A stretch of 64,000 nucleotides of DNA, taken from NCBI RefSeq assembly GCF_004216695.1, contig NZ_SGXC01000001.1, positions 1,736,001 through 1,800,000 on the forward strand, in the 5' to 3' direction. The DNA comes from Pigmentiphaga kullae (lineage in GTDB: Bacteria; Pseudomonadota; Gammaproteobacteria; Burkholderiales; Burkholderiaceae_B). The translations under genes were made by a program, and so were the position numbers. The notes beneath the pieces were generated by a model. The model saw only the letters and a list, made by a program, of their open reading frames with translations. It was not told the DNA's origin and ran no database searches. This document shows, piece by piece, positions 27,294 through 35,377 of this stretch; the first letter of the stretch is position 1; each line of letters begins with the position of its first letter.

Positions 27294-28524
27294 AATATTG
27301 CCCGCGCGGCGTCAACCCGAGCGCCATCTGACCGTACATCGTGCCCACCGCATCCCAGTTCATGCTGATGTGGCGGCCGACCGCGTTGATGTCGCGCCAG
27401 GCCCGCTGCACCGGGTTGTCCATCTGCAGGCCCGCGCCGCCGGTGGACGCGTTGAGGGCCTCGATCGCCTGCAGCGCCAGCGATACCGCGAACGACTGGC
27501 CGCGCCGGCAAACGATGCGGTCTTCCTCGGTCACGGCATGGCCACCGCCGACCCTGGCGGTGACCCAGCGCAGGTCGCGTAGAAGTATCTCCCGCGCCGC
27601 GTCCGCGCTGGCTGCCGCTTCCGCGACGCGTAACTGGACGGTGGCGAACTCGGCCATCTTCTGATGCGCGCCGGCCACCGCGCCGCGGGTGACGCGGCCG
27701 CTGACGGCCGCTACGTACTCGTCGAGTGCCCCCTGCGCGGCTCCTACCGCGACCGAGGCCAGGCACGAGGGAATGACGGTCAGCATGGGAATGCGGTAGC
27801 CAGGGACTGGCCGGTAATGCGCCGCGCCTGGAGTGTTGCCCGACGTGGTCTGGGCGAAGGTCAGCAGACGATGTGCAGGCACGTACACATCGTCGAGCAC
27901 CAGTGTCTTGCTGCCCGTGCCCGCCAGCCCGACCACATCCCATGTGTCGACGATGCGATAGTCCGCCGCGGGTACCAGCAGGAAGGCTGGCTCCAGGCGA
28001 GCCGGATCGTCGGCGCACGGCACCATGGCGGCGCAGAGCGCCCACCGGGCGTTCTCGCAACCACTGGCAAAGCTCCAGCTTCCGCTCAACCGCAGGCCGC
28101 CTGGGGTCGGCTGCGCCCGGCTTGCCGGTGCATACGATCCGCATAGCAGCGCATCGGGGTCGGCGCCCCAGACGTCGTGCTGCGCTTCCGCCGGAAAGCC
28201 CGCCAGCAGCCATTGATGCGCGGCCAGCAGGCCGCACACCCAGGCGGTCGATGCGCAGTGCTGCGCGAGGAGTAGATTGGCCTCGACCAGCGCTGCGAAG
28301 CTTTGCTCGGCGCCGCCGTATTCAGCCGGCTTGACCAAGTCGAAAAAGCCGGTGGCGCGCACGAGTTCCATGTGAGCAACGGGTATGCGGCGTGCGGCCT
28401 CCACTTCTCGCGCAGCGGCGCGCAAGCCGGGCGCCAGCTCGCGCAATGCGGCGACGAGGGTCGGGGAGGGAGCGTCCGTGCCGCCCGGCGGCGACAGAAT
28501 TGCGTGTTCCGCGAAACTGCTCAT
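27292..28524 (-). CDS. Group D flavin-dependent monooxygenase, oxygenase component (acyl-CoA dehydrogenase fold)
   Basis: Protein of 410 residues related to HsaA/HpaB-type two-component hydroxylases: GFFDLVKPAEYGG, AQHCASTAWVCGLLAAHQW and GSWSFASGCENARWAL in the N-terminal half, and the C-terminal helical region ending MNWDAVGTMYGQMALGL. The start at 28524 has GGAGG upstream. The flavin reductase gene just before it and the decarboxylase after it suggest resorcinol hydroxylase (resorcinol to hydroxyquinol), as in known gra-type clusters. The substrate assignment is contextual. Confidence 0.85.
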   Translation of the reverse strand: MSSFAEHAILSPPGGTDAPSPTLVAALRELAPGLRAAAREVEAARRIPVAHMELVRATGFFDLVKPAEYGGAEQSFAALVEANLLLAQHCASTAWVCGLLAAHQWLLAGFPAEAQHDVWGADPDALLCGSYAPASRAQPTPGGLRLSGSWSFASGCENARWALCAAMVPCADDPARLEPAFLLVPAADYRIVDTWDVVGLAGTGSKTLVLDDVYVPAHRLLTFAQTTSGNTPGAAHYRPVPGYRIPMLTVIPSCLASVAVGAAQGALDEYVAAVSGRVTRGAVAGAHQKMAEFATVQLRVAEAAASADAAREILLRDLRWVTARVGGGHAVTEEDRIVCRRGQSFAVSLALQAIEALNASTGGAGLQMDNPVQRAWRDINAVGRHISMNWDAVGTMYGQMALGLTPRGQY

Positions 28525-28593
28525 GATGGTCCTCCGAGTTGTGTACATGAATGACCGGCCTCCCGGTACGCGGTGCAAGAGAGTGGAAATGCG

Positions 28594-29103
28594 CTAGCCC
28601 GACGCCATGGGGATCGCGCGGCAATAAGTTGCGTTCTGGTAAAGCAGCGGGGCGCTGCGGTCTGACAACTGCACGTCGTCGACCTCGCCGATGAAGACGG
28701 TGTGCGTGCCGAAAGGAACGGCGAGTTTCTTGACGCAGAAAATGCGAGCCTGCGCCGAGGCCAGGTGCTTGATGCCTTCTTCGGTTTCGGCCCAGTCGCC
28801 CAGGGCAAACCGTTCGCCGGATGCGACCGCGCCGCTGAAGGCGGCGGAAAGGTCCTGGTGCTCCTGCGCCAATACGTTGACGCAGAACCGCTCGGTCGAG
28901 GACATGATGTGATGCAGCAGCGTGCGGTTATTGATGCAGACCAGCAGCGCCGCGGGATCGAGCGATACAGAGGTGACCGCGGTGGCGGTCATGCCATGGC
29001 CGCGCTCGCGGTCGCCAGCGGTGATGATGGAGACGGTGGCGGCGATGCTGCGCATGGCCTGGCGAAATGCGGCTTGCATGTTGCCGGAAGGCGTGGCGGC
29101 CAT
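28594..29103 (-). CDS. Flavin reductase component of the two-component monooxygenase
   Basis: HpaC-like flavin reductase of 169 residues with the FMN-binding core MTATAVTSVSLDPAALLVCIN and ERFCVNVLAQEHQDLSAAFSG. It supplies free reduced flavin to the oxygenase encoded 69 nt downstream. The start at 29103 is preceded by GGAGGAAG; the longer frame to 29166 runs into the operator region. It is the first gene of the minus-strand aromatic cluster. Confidence 0.9.
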   Translation of the reverse strand: MAATPSGNMQAAFRQAMRSIAATVSIITAGDRERGHGMTATAVTSVSLDPAALLVCINNRTLLHHIMSSTERFCVNVLAQEHQDLSAAFSGAVASGERFALGDWAETEEGIKHLASAQARIFCVKKLAVPFGTHTVFIGEVDDVQLSDRSAPLLYQNATYCRAIPMASG

Positions 29104-29146
29104 ATGTCTTCCTCCATGTTCTTTGTGCTGTTCGTAAAGTTTCACA

Positions 29147-29174
29147 TACAACAATTGAAAATACAACTATTGTA
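29147..29174. promoter_or_regulatory. Candidate MarR operator in divergent gap
   Basis: Arms TACAACAATTG (29147-29157) and CAACTATTGTA (29164-29174) are inverted repeats matching at 9 of 11 positions with a 6-nt spacer. They lie in the AT-rich gap between the flavin reductase (start 29103) and MarR (start 29231) genes, so one site could control both directions. Confidence 0.5.
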
Positions 29175-29230
29175 AAGTTCAAATCAGATAGGGGTTTTCT
29201 CTGCCCCGGTTCCTGAGCGCAGCCTTGACC

Positions 29231-29704
29231 ATGTATCGATTGACCGATTCCTTTCCCTACTTGCTCAACCGCGTGGGTGTGCGCATAGGCGAGTTGTTCA
29301 GCAAGCGGCTCAAGCCTTATGACCTCACGCTGCCGATGTATCGCGTGCTGGTGTCGCTATGGGAGACGGGCGACCAGAGACTGAACGAACTGGGCAAGGC
29401 GACCACGCTGGAGGTGTCGTCGCTGTCGCGGCTGGTCGGCACCATGGAGGAGCGCGGCCTGGTGGTCCGGAACCGGCTGGAGGACAATGCGCGCGCCGTA
29501 GCGATCAATCTCACCGTGGAAGGAAGACGGCTGGCGGAAGAACTGATTCCGCAGGCTGTCGAGTTCGAGGAAGTGGCCATTCACAGTTTCGGCAGGAGCG
29601 AAGTGGCCCGGCTGAAGTCGGCCATGCTCGACATCTACGAACACCTGAACGCGCTCGATCCGCGGCTGCTGGAACCGGGCGGCAAGCGCAAATCCGGACA
29701 CTGA
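29231..29704 (+). CDS. MarR-family transcriptional regulator
   Basis: Protein of 157 residues. The winged HTH is visible as QRLNELGKATTLEVSSLSRLVGTMEERGLVVR with dimerisation helices at both ends. A TTG codon two triplets upstream is an alternative start. It is divergent from the gamma-resorcylate cluster and is its likely phenolic-acid-sensing repressor. Confidence 0.92.
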   Translation: MYRLTDSFPYLLNRVGVRIGELFSKRLKPYDLTLPMYRVLVSLWETGDQRLNELGKATTLEVSSLSRLVGTMEERGLVVRNRLEDNARAVAINLTVEGRRLAEELIPQAVEFEEVAIHSFGRSEVARLKSAMLDIYEHLNALDPRLLEPGGKRKSGH

Positions 29705-29717
29705 GCACGCCAGCCCG

Positions 29718-29748
29718 CCCGTCCGTTGCCAATACGGCAACGGACGGG
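29718..29748. promoter_or_regulatory. Predicted LysR box (T-N11-A) upstream of the first island operon
   Basis: Perfect 13-bp arms (CCCGTCCGTTGCC and its complement) flank AATAC. The core TGCCAATACGGCA is T-N11-A. The core and flanks recur with one change at 33293-33311. It starts 14 nt after the marR stop, so it could also work as a hairpin, but no T-run follows. It is 166 nt upstream of the binding protein gene. Confidence 0.55.
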
Positions 29749-29913
29749 CCGTGAAAAGGCAGGGTTCGAGTACGCCAACTGGCACAAGGTATGCATGAGT
29801 CGGGCGTGGCCTGGAGCGGGGCCCCGCATGCACCACCAGCGGGCATCCCGCCGCTCGTAGCAGCGAGGCGGATTGCCTTCCGGGTCGAAACCTTATCGAA
29901 GGAACGATCCGAC

Positions 29914-30948
29914 ATGTCTATTTTTCGCTGGATTACCCGGGGCGCCGGCCTGGTCGCCCTGGCGTGCGCCTTGCCCGCCGCCGCGCAGTCGCCCGCCAAG
30001 ATCAGATTCATGCTGGACTGGAAGATCCAGGGTGTTCATGCCTGGTTCTACTGGGCCAGGGACAAGGGCTATTTCAAGGACGAGAACCTGGACGTGGCCA
30101 TCGACCAGGGCGACGGGTCGGCGGCGGCGGTGACACGCGTCATGTCCGGGGGCTACCAGGCGGGCGTGGGCGACGTGAACGCCATCATCCAGAACGCCGC
30201 GTCCAAGCCCGGCGAGGCGCCGGTCATGGTCTACATGATCTACAACCAGGCGCCGTTTGCGCTGATCACCAAGGCCGACGGGCCCATCAAGACGCTCAAG
30301 GACGTCGAGGGCAAGACGCTGGGGTCGCCCGCGGGCGCGGCGGCGCTGAAGGTCTTCACCGCGCTCGCCAGGCGCAACGGCATCGACGAGAAGAAAGTGA
30401 GCTGGACCAACATGGCCCCGAACCTGCAGGAGCAGATGCTGCTGCGCGGGCAGGTGGATGCCTCGGCGGTATTCGCCGCCACCAGCTACATGAACCTGGT
30501 CGCCCAGCATGTGGATCCGGACAAGGACATCCGTTGGATCTTCTACAACGACAACGGTCTCGATCTGTACAGCAATGGCGTGCTGGTATCTCCCAAGCTG
30601 CTGGCCGAGCAGCCGCGCGCGGTGGGTGGCCTGGTGAAGGCGGTCAATCGGGCGATGAAGGAATGCATCGCCGCGGCGGACGCCTGCATCGACAACCTGG
30701 CGCGCAATGAACCGCTGATCGACAAGAGCATCGAGAAGCGCCGCATGCTGTACGTTCTCAAGCATTCCATCCTGACATCCGAGGTGGCCGAAATCGGGTT
30801 GGGCGACGTGCGGGACGAGCGCATGGCGCGCGCCATCGATCAGATCGCCGACAGCTACGGCCTGCCCCGCAAGCCGTCGGTGGGCGAGGTGTTCAACCGG
30901 AGCTTCCTGCCGCCCAAGGCCGAACGCGCGGCCAAGCTGCCGCTATGA
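29914..30948 (+). CDS. NMT1/THI5-like ABC substrate-binding protein (first paralogue)
   Basis: Protein of 344 residues. Signal peptide 1-24 (LVALACALPAAA/Q), then the NMT1-type domain: LDWKIQGVHAWFYWARDKGYF, IDQGDGSAAAVTRV and NMAPNLQEQMLLRGQVDA. It closely resembles the protein at 34262 along its full length. The only ATPase/permease pair of the island is at 37661-39318, so both binding proteins probably share it. THI5-like members bind pyrimidine-type ligands. It overlaps the next gene by 4 nt. Confidence 0.9.
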   Translation: MSIFRWITRGAGLVALACALPAAAQSPAKIRFMLDWKIQGVHAWFYWARDKGYFKDENLDVAIDQGDGSAAAVTRVMSGGYQAGVGDVNAIIQNAASKPGEAPVMVYMIYNQAPFALITKADGPIKTLKDVEGKTLGSPAGAAALKVFTALARRNGIDEKKVSWTNMAPNLQEQMLLRGQVDASAVFAATSYMNLVAQHVDPDKDIRWIFYNDNGLDLYSNGVLVSPKLLAEQPRAVGGLVKAVNRAMKECIAAADACIDNLARNEPLIDKSIEKRRMLYVLKHSILTSEVAEIGLGDVRDERMARAIDQIADSYGLPRKPSVGEVFNRSFLPPKAERAAKLPL

Positions 30949-32171
30949 CGGCCGTGCCGGCGGCAACGGATGCCTGGGGCATCCGCAATGCGGTCCTTCC
31001 CGGGCGCGAAGGGCGGTGGCGCGTGATCGTGGCCGGGGGACGCATTGCCGAGATCGCGCCGGAGGGCGACGGCGGCCGATATGCCGACGCCTGGGACGCG
31101 GGCGGACGGCTGCTCTCGACGGCCTTCGTCGACCCTCATGTCCATGTGGACAAGGCGCTGACCAGCGACCGGGTGGACGACGCCGTGGCCGCGTCCGACC
31201 TGGATGCGGCGATCCGGGCGGTGCGCCGCCTGAAGGCCGGCTTCACCGAGGAGGACGTCGCCGCCCGCGCGGCGGCGTCCTTGCGAATGGGGCTGGCGCA
31301 TGGCACGACCGCGGCGCGCACCAACTGCGAGGCTGACCGCCATGTCGGCCTGCGGGCCGTGGCCGGCGTGCGCGCGGCGGCCCGGGCGCTGGCCGGCGCG
31401 GTGGACGTGCAGGTCATCGCGTTTCCCCAGGAAGGCTGGTTCGAGACCGCGGGCTCGATCGAGGACGGCGCGGCACCGTACATCGAGCAGGCCCTGGAGG
31501 CCGGCGTGCGCATCGTCGGCGGCAACGTCAACCGGGCGCTGTGGCCATCGGATCCCGAGCGCCAGGTGGACGCGAGCTTCGCGCTGGCCGCGCGCTACGA
31601 CTGCGACATCGACTATCACCTCGACAACTGGGATACGCCCGAGTCGTTCACCCTGCCCTATGTGGCGCACAAAACGCTGGAGCAGGGATGGCAGGGGCGG
31701 GTGGCGGTATCGCACATCGCATCGCTGGCCGCGGTCGGCGATGCCGAGGCGGCCGACGCGATCGACGCCGTCAGGCGCGCCGAGGTGAACGTCTGCGTAC
31801 TGCCGACCCGCATGCGGCTCACGCGCGTGCTCGAGTTGATGGAGGCCGGGGTCAACGTGGCCTGTGGCACCGACAACATGCGCGATCCGTTCGTGCGCTA
31901 TGGCGATGCCGACCCGCTCAAGGCCATGCTGCTGCTCGCGCAGATCACGCGCCAACTCCACAACGCCGGACTGGAGCGGATCTGGACGACCATGACCGGC
32001 AATGCGGCGCGCATGCTGCGATTGCGTGACTACGGCATGGAGCCTGGCCGTCATGCGGATCTGGTGTTGCTGGATGCGCATTCCGTGCCCGACGCGATAT
32101 TGCGGCAGGCGGCCCGGCTTGCCGTGTTCAAGCGCGGCATGCACATGGCGGGGCCGCTGCGCGTGGTCTGA
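30945..32171 (+). CDS. Amidohydrolase-family protein, cytosine deaminase-like
   Basis: Protein of 408 residues. The metal site starts with HVH (H65, H67 in DPHVHVDKAL); further ligands lie in YHLDNW, VSHIAS and CGTDNMRDPF, matching the CodA/N-isopropylammelide type of mononuclear amidohydrolases. The CodA Glu of HCDE is replaced (HLDN), so the substrate is probably not cytosine itself. Such enzymes remove an amino or alkylamino group from a heterocycle. Translationally coupled to the binding protein gene (ATGA overlap). Confidence 0.82.
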   Translation: MTAVPAATDAWGIRNAVLPGREGRWRVIVAGGRIAEIAPEGDGGRYADAWDAGGRLLSTAFVDPHVHVDKALTSDRVDDAVAASDLDAAIRAVRRLKAGFTEEDVAARAAASLRMGLAHGTTAARTNCEADRHVGLRAVAGVRAAARALAGAVDVQVIAFPQEGWFETAGSIEDGAAPYIEQALEAGVRIVGGNVNRALWPSDPERQVDASFALAARYDCDIDYHLDNWDTPESFTLPYVAHKTLEQGWQGRVAVSHIASLAAVGDAEAADAIDAVRRAEVNVCVLPTRMRLTRVLELMEAGVNVACGTDNMRDPFVRYGDADPLKAMLLLAQITRQLHNAGLERIWTTMTGNAARMLRLRDYGMEPGRHADLVLLDAHSVPDAILRQAARLAVFKRGMHMAGPLRVV

Positions 32172-32192
32172 TCCGCGCCCGGGGGCGGAGCC

Positions 32193-33089
32193 TCAAGCTT
32201 CGGCTGCCTCCAGCGTCTGCTGGATGTGCTCGACGAAGGCATGCGCGATCACCGGCAGCTGGCGGTGCCGCAAACTCGCCAGCACCAGCTTGCCCCTGGG
32301 GAAATGCCGGTCCTCCAACTGTCGCGCGACCAGCTCCCCGCCCTCGGTGACCGCCCCGATGGCAATCTGGAAGGAAATGGCCTGCTGGTAGTAGAGGCAG
32401 CCGCGCAGGAATTCGAACGAGTTGCTTTCCACCATCGGGCGCAGCTTGACCGAACTGCGCATCATGAAGCGCTCCAGCAACTGGCGGCCGCCTATGTCGC
32501 GATCGGGCAGTACGACAGGGTAGTCGGCACAGTCGCGCAAGTAGACGCGGGGCTGCCCGGCCAGGGGATGGCTGCGGTGCATCAGGGCGACCAGGGGCTG
32601 GTCGAACTGCCTGATGGATTCGATGTCGGCCTCCGGCGCGAGGTTGAAGACCAGCGCCAGATCCACGTCGAAAGCGCGCAGTGCCTCGAGCGCCTGCAGG
32701 TGATCGCCGAAGGTCACCTCGAACGAGACCAGCGGATGGGCGGCACGGAACGAGGACACCGCGCCGGGCAGGTAGACCGGTCCGAGCGCCTGGCTGGCGA
32801 CTATCCGGACGGTGCCGCGGCGCTTTCCCTTCAATTCTTCGATCTGCGACCGGACGCCGTCGAGTTCGGCGCTCCGGCCGCGTATGTAGCGCACGAAAAG
32901 CTCGCCCGCGGTGGTCAACCGCATGCCCCGGGGAAGGCGCTCGAAGATGGGCGTGCCCAGTTCTTCCTCCAGGTCCTGGATGCGGCGGTTGACGGCCGAC
33001 GGCGCGACGTGGAGCCGCTCGGCGGCCTGGCGGATGGAGCCGACGCGGGCGACTTCGTCGACGTAGCGGAGAAAGCGCAGGTGGTTCAT
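32193..33089 (-). CDS. LysR-family transcriptional regulator of the catabolic island
   Basis: Protein of 298 residues with N-terminal HTH (LRFLRYVDEVARVGSIRQAA, then LHVAPSAVNRRIQDLEEE) and an effector domain. The start at 33089 is chosen because the extra N-terminal stretch of the longer frame is proline/arginine-rich and unlike the family. It is divergent from the cysteine hydrolase operon, with a T-N11-A palindrome 204 nt from its start, and a near-identical box precedes the other operon. Confidence 0.92.
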   Translation of the reverse strand: MNHLRFLRYVDEVARVGSIRQAAERLHVAPSAVNRRIQDLEEELGTPIFERLPRGMRLTTAGELFVRYIRGRSAELDGVRSQIEELKGKRRGTVRIVASQALGPVYLPGAVSSFRAAHPLVSFEVTFGDHLQALEALRAFDVDLALVFNLAPEADIESIRQFDQPLVALMHRSHPLAGQPRVYLRDCADYPVVLPDRDIGGRQLLERFMMRSSVKLRPMVESNSFEFLRGCLYYQQAISFQIAIGAVTEGGELVARQLEDRHFPRGKLVLASLRHRQLPVIAHAFVEHIQQTLEAAEA

Positions 33090-33425
33090 GAGTGAAGGGC
33101 CTGGAAGTGGGAAAAGGATGGGCGCACCGTTTCGTGGCCCGGGCCGCCCGGCGGCGGGCATGCCGCTTCGATTTGGTGCGTGGGCCGGCACGTGTCCGAG
33201 GCGCATCGGCGGCGGCGGGGTCGCCGCATGGGCGAGGGGGCCTGCCGAGCGGAAAGGCCGCCCGCCAGGGGCGGCGCGGGCAGATTACGCATCGTTGCCG
33301 ATACGGCAACGGGTAGTCCGTTAAATGGCATTGAACGGGATCGCTGAATCGGGTGGACGGGTACGGTCATTGCATAGAGCAAATCATGTTCCGGGATCCG
33401 CCGGGACCCTCGCATCGTCCCAACC
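33090..33425. other. Divergent control region of the island
   Basis: This 336-nt gap has no credible gene. The half near the LysR gene is very GC-rich; the half near the cysteine hydrolase contains the palindrome at 33293-33311 and then a more AT-rich stretch with CCGTTAAATGGCA, also similar to the region after the first box. Confidence 0.5.
33293..33311. promoter_or_regulatory. Predicted LysR box (T-N11-A) upstream of the cysteine hydrolase operon
   Basis: Perfect 8-bp arms CGTTGCCG and CGGCAACG surround ATA; the core TGCCGATACGGCA is T-N11-A. It differs from the core at 29728-29740 at one base, and the similarity continues downstream (CCGTnAAAnGGCA). It is 115 nt upstream of the start at 33426. 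Confidence 0.6.
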
Positions 33426-34265
33426 ATGACCGTACCGACTGCTCTCACCCATTCCTTCGGCCCTTCGCCGGACAACGCCTGGACGCAACGAGACGATTGC
33501 CTGAGTCTCGTCCGTTCGCCCCGCCCACCCCGGCCGCTGCGTCTGCCGTCCGACGGACAGGCGCTGGAGTTCGATCTTGCCCGCTCGGCGTTGATCGTGG
33601 TCGACATGCAGAATGACTTCTGTCATGCCAGCGGCTGGTTCGGCCAGAAGGGCGTGGACGTCTCGCCCATGCGCGCGCCCATCCCGGCCATTGCCGCGCT
33701 GTTGCCGGCCTGGCGTGCCGCGGGAGGCCGGGTCGTCTGGCTCAACTGGGGCGTGCGCGCCGATCGCCTCAACCTGAGTCCCACGCTTCTTTTCAAGGGC
33801 AAGCGCAGCGCCGATGGCGTGGGCTATGCCGAGCGCTCGCCCGACGATCGCGGCCCCAGCGTCGTGGCCGGCGAGTGGGGCGCGCGCGTGGTCGATGAAC
33901 TGCCCTTGGCGGCGGACGACGCGGTCGTCTACAAGCATCGCCTCAGCGGCTTCTGGGACAACGAACTGGACAGCCTGCTGCGCCAGCAGGGCATCACGAC
34001 ACTGTTCTACGCAGGCGTGAACACCGACCGCTGCGTGTTCTCCACGCTGCAGGACGCGGGGTTTCTCGGCTACGACAACATCCTCCTGGCCGATGCCTGC
34101 GGGTCGCCGTCGCCCGCCTACGTCACCCAGGCCATTCATTTCCTGGTCAGGCAACTGCACGGCTTTGTCGCCAGCGCGCAAGACCTGGCCGGCGCCTTGG
34201 CTGCCAACGCTCCGCAATCGCCGGGGCTTTCCTCCACCCCTCGCTCCCTGGGAGTCGCTCCATGA
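33426..34265 (+). CDS. Isochorismatase-family cysteine hydrolase (amidohydrolase type)
   Basis: Protein of 279 residues. The Asp-Lys-Cys triad is visible: D60 (LIVVDMQNDF), K170 (VVYKHRLSGF) and C203 (AGVNTDRCVFSTLQD). The NTDRCV-type nucleophile motif is shared by ureidoacrylate, biuret and maleamate amidohydrolases, which hydrolyse a free amide to acid plus ammonia. It is first in the operon continuing with a binding protein, SDR, cyclic amidohydrolase and ABC genes; it fits removal of the half-amide left by ring opening. Confidence 0.87.
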   Translation: MTVPTALTHSFGPSPDNAWTQRDDCLSLVRSPRPPRPLRLPSDGQALEFDLARSALIVVDMQNDFCHASGWFGQKGVDVSPMRAPIPAIAALLPAWRAAGGRVVWLNWGVRADRLNLSPTLLFKGKRSADGVGYAERSPDDRGPSVVAGEWGARVVDELPLAADDAVVYKHRLSGFWDNELDSLLRQQGITTLFYAGVNTDRCVFSTLQDAGFLGYDNILLADACGSPSPAYVTQAIHFLVRQLHGFVASAQDLAGALAANAPQSPGLSSTPRSLGVAP

Positions 34266-35305
34266 TCGATCGTCTAAAACGGCTGGCTCGTGCCGCGGCC
34301 GGTGCCGCCGCGTTGGGATTGTGCCTGCTGGCGCTTCCCGCGGCGGCCCATGCCCAGACCCGGATCAAGCTGACCTTGAACTGGAAGTACGAGGGGGCTC
34401 AGGCCTGGTTCTTCCTGGCCCAGGAGCGCGGCTATTTCAAGGCCGAGGGGCTCGATGTCCAGATCGACCAGGGCGAGGGATCGGCCGCCGGCGTGCCCAA
34501 GGTCGCCGCCGGCACGTATACGGCTGCGTTCGGCGACATGAACGCGCTGATCGACTTTGCCGCGCGCCGCCCCGACGATGCGCCGGTGGCCGTCTACATG
34601 CTGTACAACGTCGCGCCGTTCACGGTCGTGGTGAAGCAGGACAGTCCGATCCGGAGCCCCAGGGACTTCGAAGGCCGCACCCTTGGCGGGCCGGCCACCG
34701 ATGGCGCCCTGAAGCTGTTCCCGACGCTGGCGAAGGTGGCGGGGTTCGACCCGGCCAAGGTCAGGATCAACAACATGGCGCCCAACCTGCGCGAGCAGAT
34801 GCTGCTGCGCGACCAGGTCGACGGTGTGTTCGGCTACGTCAACACGGTGTGGTTCGCCGCCAAGCTGAGCGGCATGGATCCCGACAAGGACCTGCGCTTC
34901 ATCAAGTACGCCGACTACGGCCTGGACCTCTACTCCAACACCATCATGTTCTCGCGCAAGTTCGCCAAGGAGAACCCCGAGGCGGTCAAGGGCTTCCTGC
35001 GCGCGCTCAACAAGGCGCTCAAGGAGGTCGTGGCCGATCCCGATGCCGGTATCGCCGCGGTGCTCAAGCGCGAACCGCTGCTTAGGGCCGACCTGGAGAA
35101 AGAGAAGTTGCTGGCCACCATGAAGCGCGACATGAGCCATCCCGAGATCGCCAGGATCGGGCTCGGCGACGTGGACGATGCCCGCCTGAAGCGGGCCATC
35201 GATCTCGTGGTGCAGGCCAACCAGCTGGGCAGCACGCCCGCCGTATCGACGGTGTTCGATCGCGGCTTCCTGCCGGCGCGCGCCGAGCGGCCCACGCATT
35301 TCTGA
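34262..35305 (+). CDS. NMT1/THI5-like ABC substrate-binding protein (second paralogue)
   Basis: Protein of 347 residues. Signal peptide 1-31 (ending AAAHA/Q), then LNWKYEGAQAWFFLAQERGYF, IDQGEGSAAGVPKV, YMLYNVAPFTVVVK and NMAPNLREQMLLRDQVDG, nearly parallel to the protein at 29914. Two paralogues with one membrane complex suggest recognition of two related compounds. It overlaps the cysteine hydrolase gene by 4 nt. Confidence 0.92.
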   Translation: MIDRLKRLARAAAGAAALGLCLLALPAAAHAQTRIKLTLNWKYEGAQAWFFLAQERGYFKAEGLDVQIDQGEGSAAGVPKVAAGTYTAAFGDMNALIDFAARRPDDAPVAVYMLYNVAPFTVVVKQDSPIRSPRDFEGRTLGGPATDGALKLFPTLAKVAGFDPAKVRINNMAPNLREQMLLRDQVDGVFGYVNTVWFAAKLSGMDPDKDLRFIKYADYGLDLYSNTIMFSRKFAKENPEAVKGFLRALNKALKEVVADPDAGIAAVLKREPLLRADLEKEKLLATMKRDMSHPEIARIGLGDVDDARLKRAIDLVVQANQLGSTPAVSTVFDRGFLPARAERPTHF

Positions 35306-35377
35306 ACCCCCCGCAGCGCCGGCGGCGGCCGGGCGTGGGCGGGATCGAGTACTACCGCATTGGACGAGAGATAAAAC

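Noticed and set aside
29718-29748. Reading the palindrome as the marR terminator
   Set aside because: No T-run follows, and the same core recurs upstream of another operon, so a regulatory site is more likely.
29705-29913. TPP or FMN riboswitch upstream of the THI5-like binding protein
   Set aside because: No thi-box or RFN-type conserved core could be found; the only structure is the palindrome.
30945-32171. Calling the amidohydrolase a true cytosine deaminase (codA)
   Set aside because: The CodA HCDE Glu is replaced and no codB or pyrimidine genes are near; only family membership is supported.
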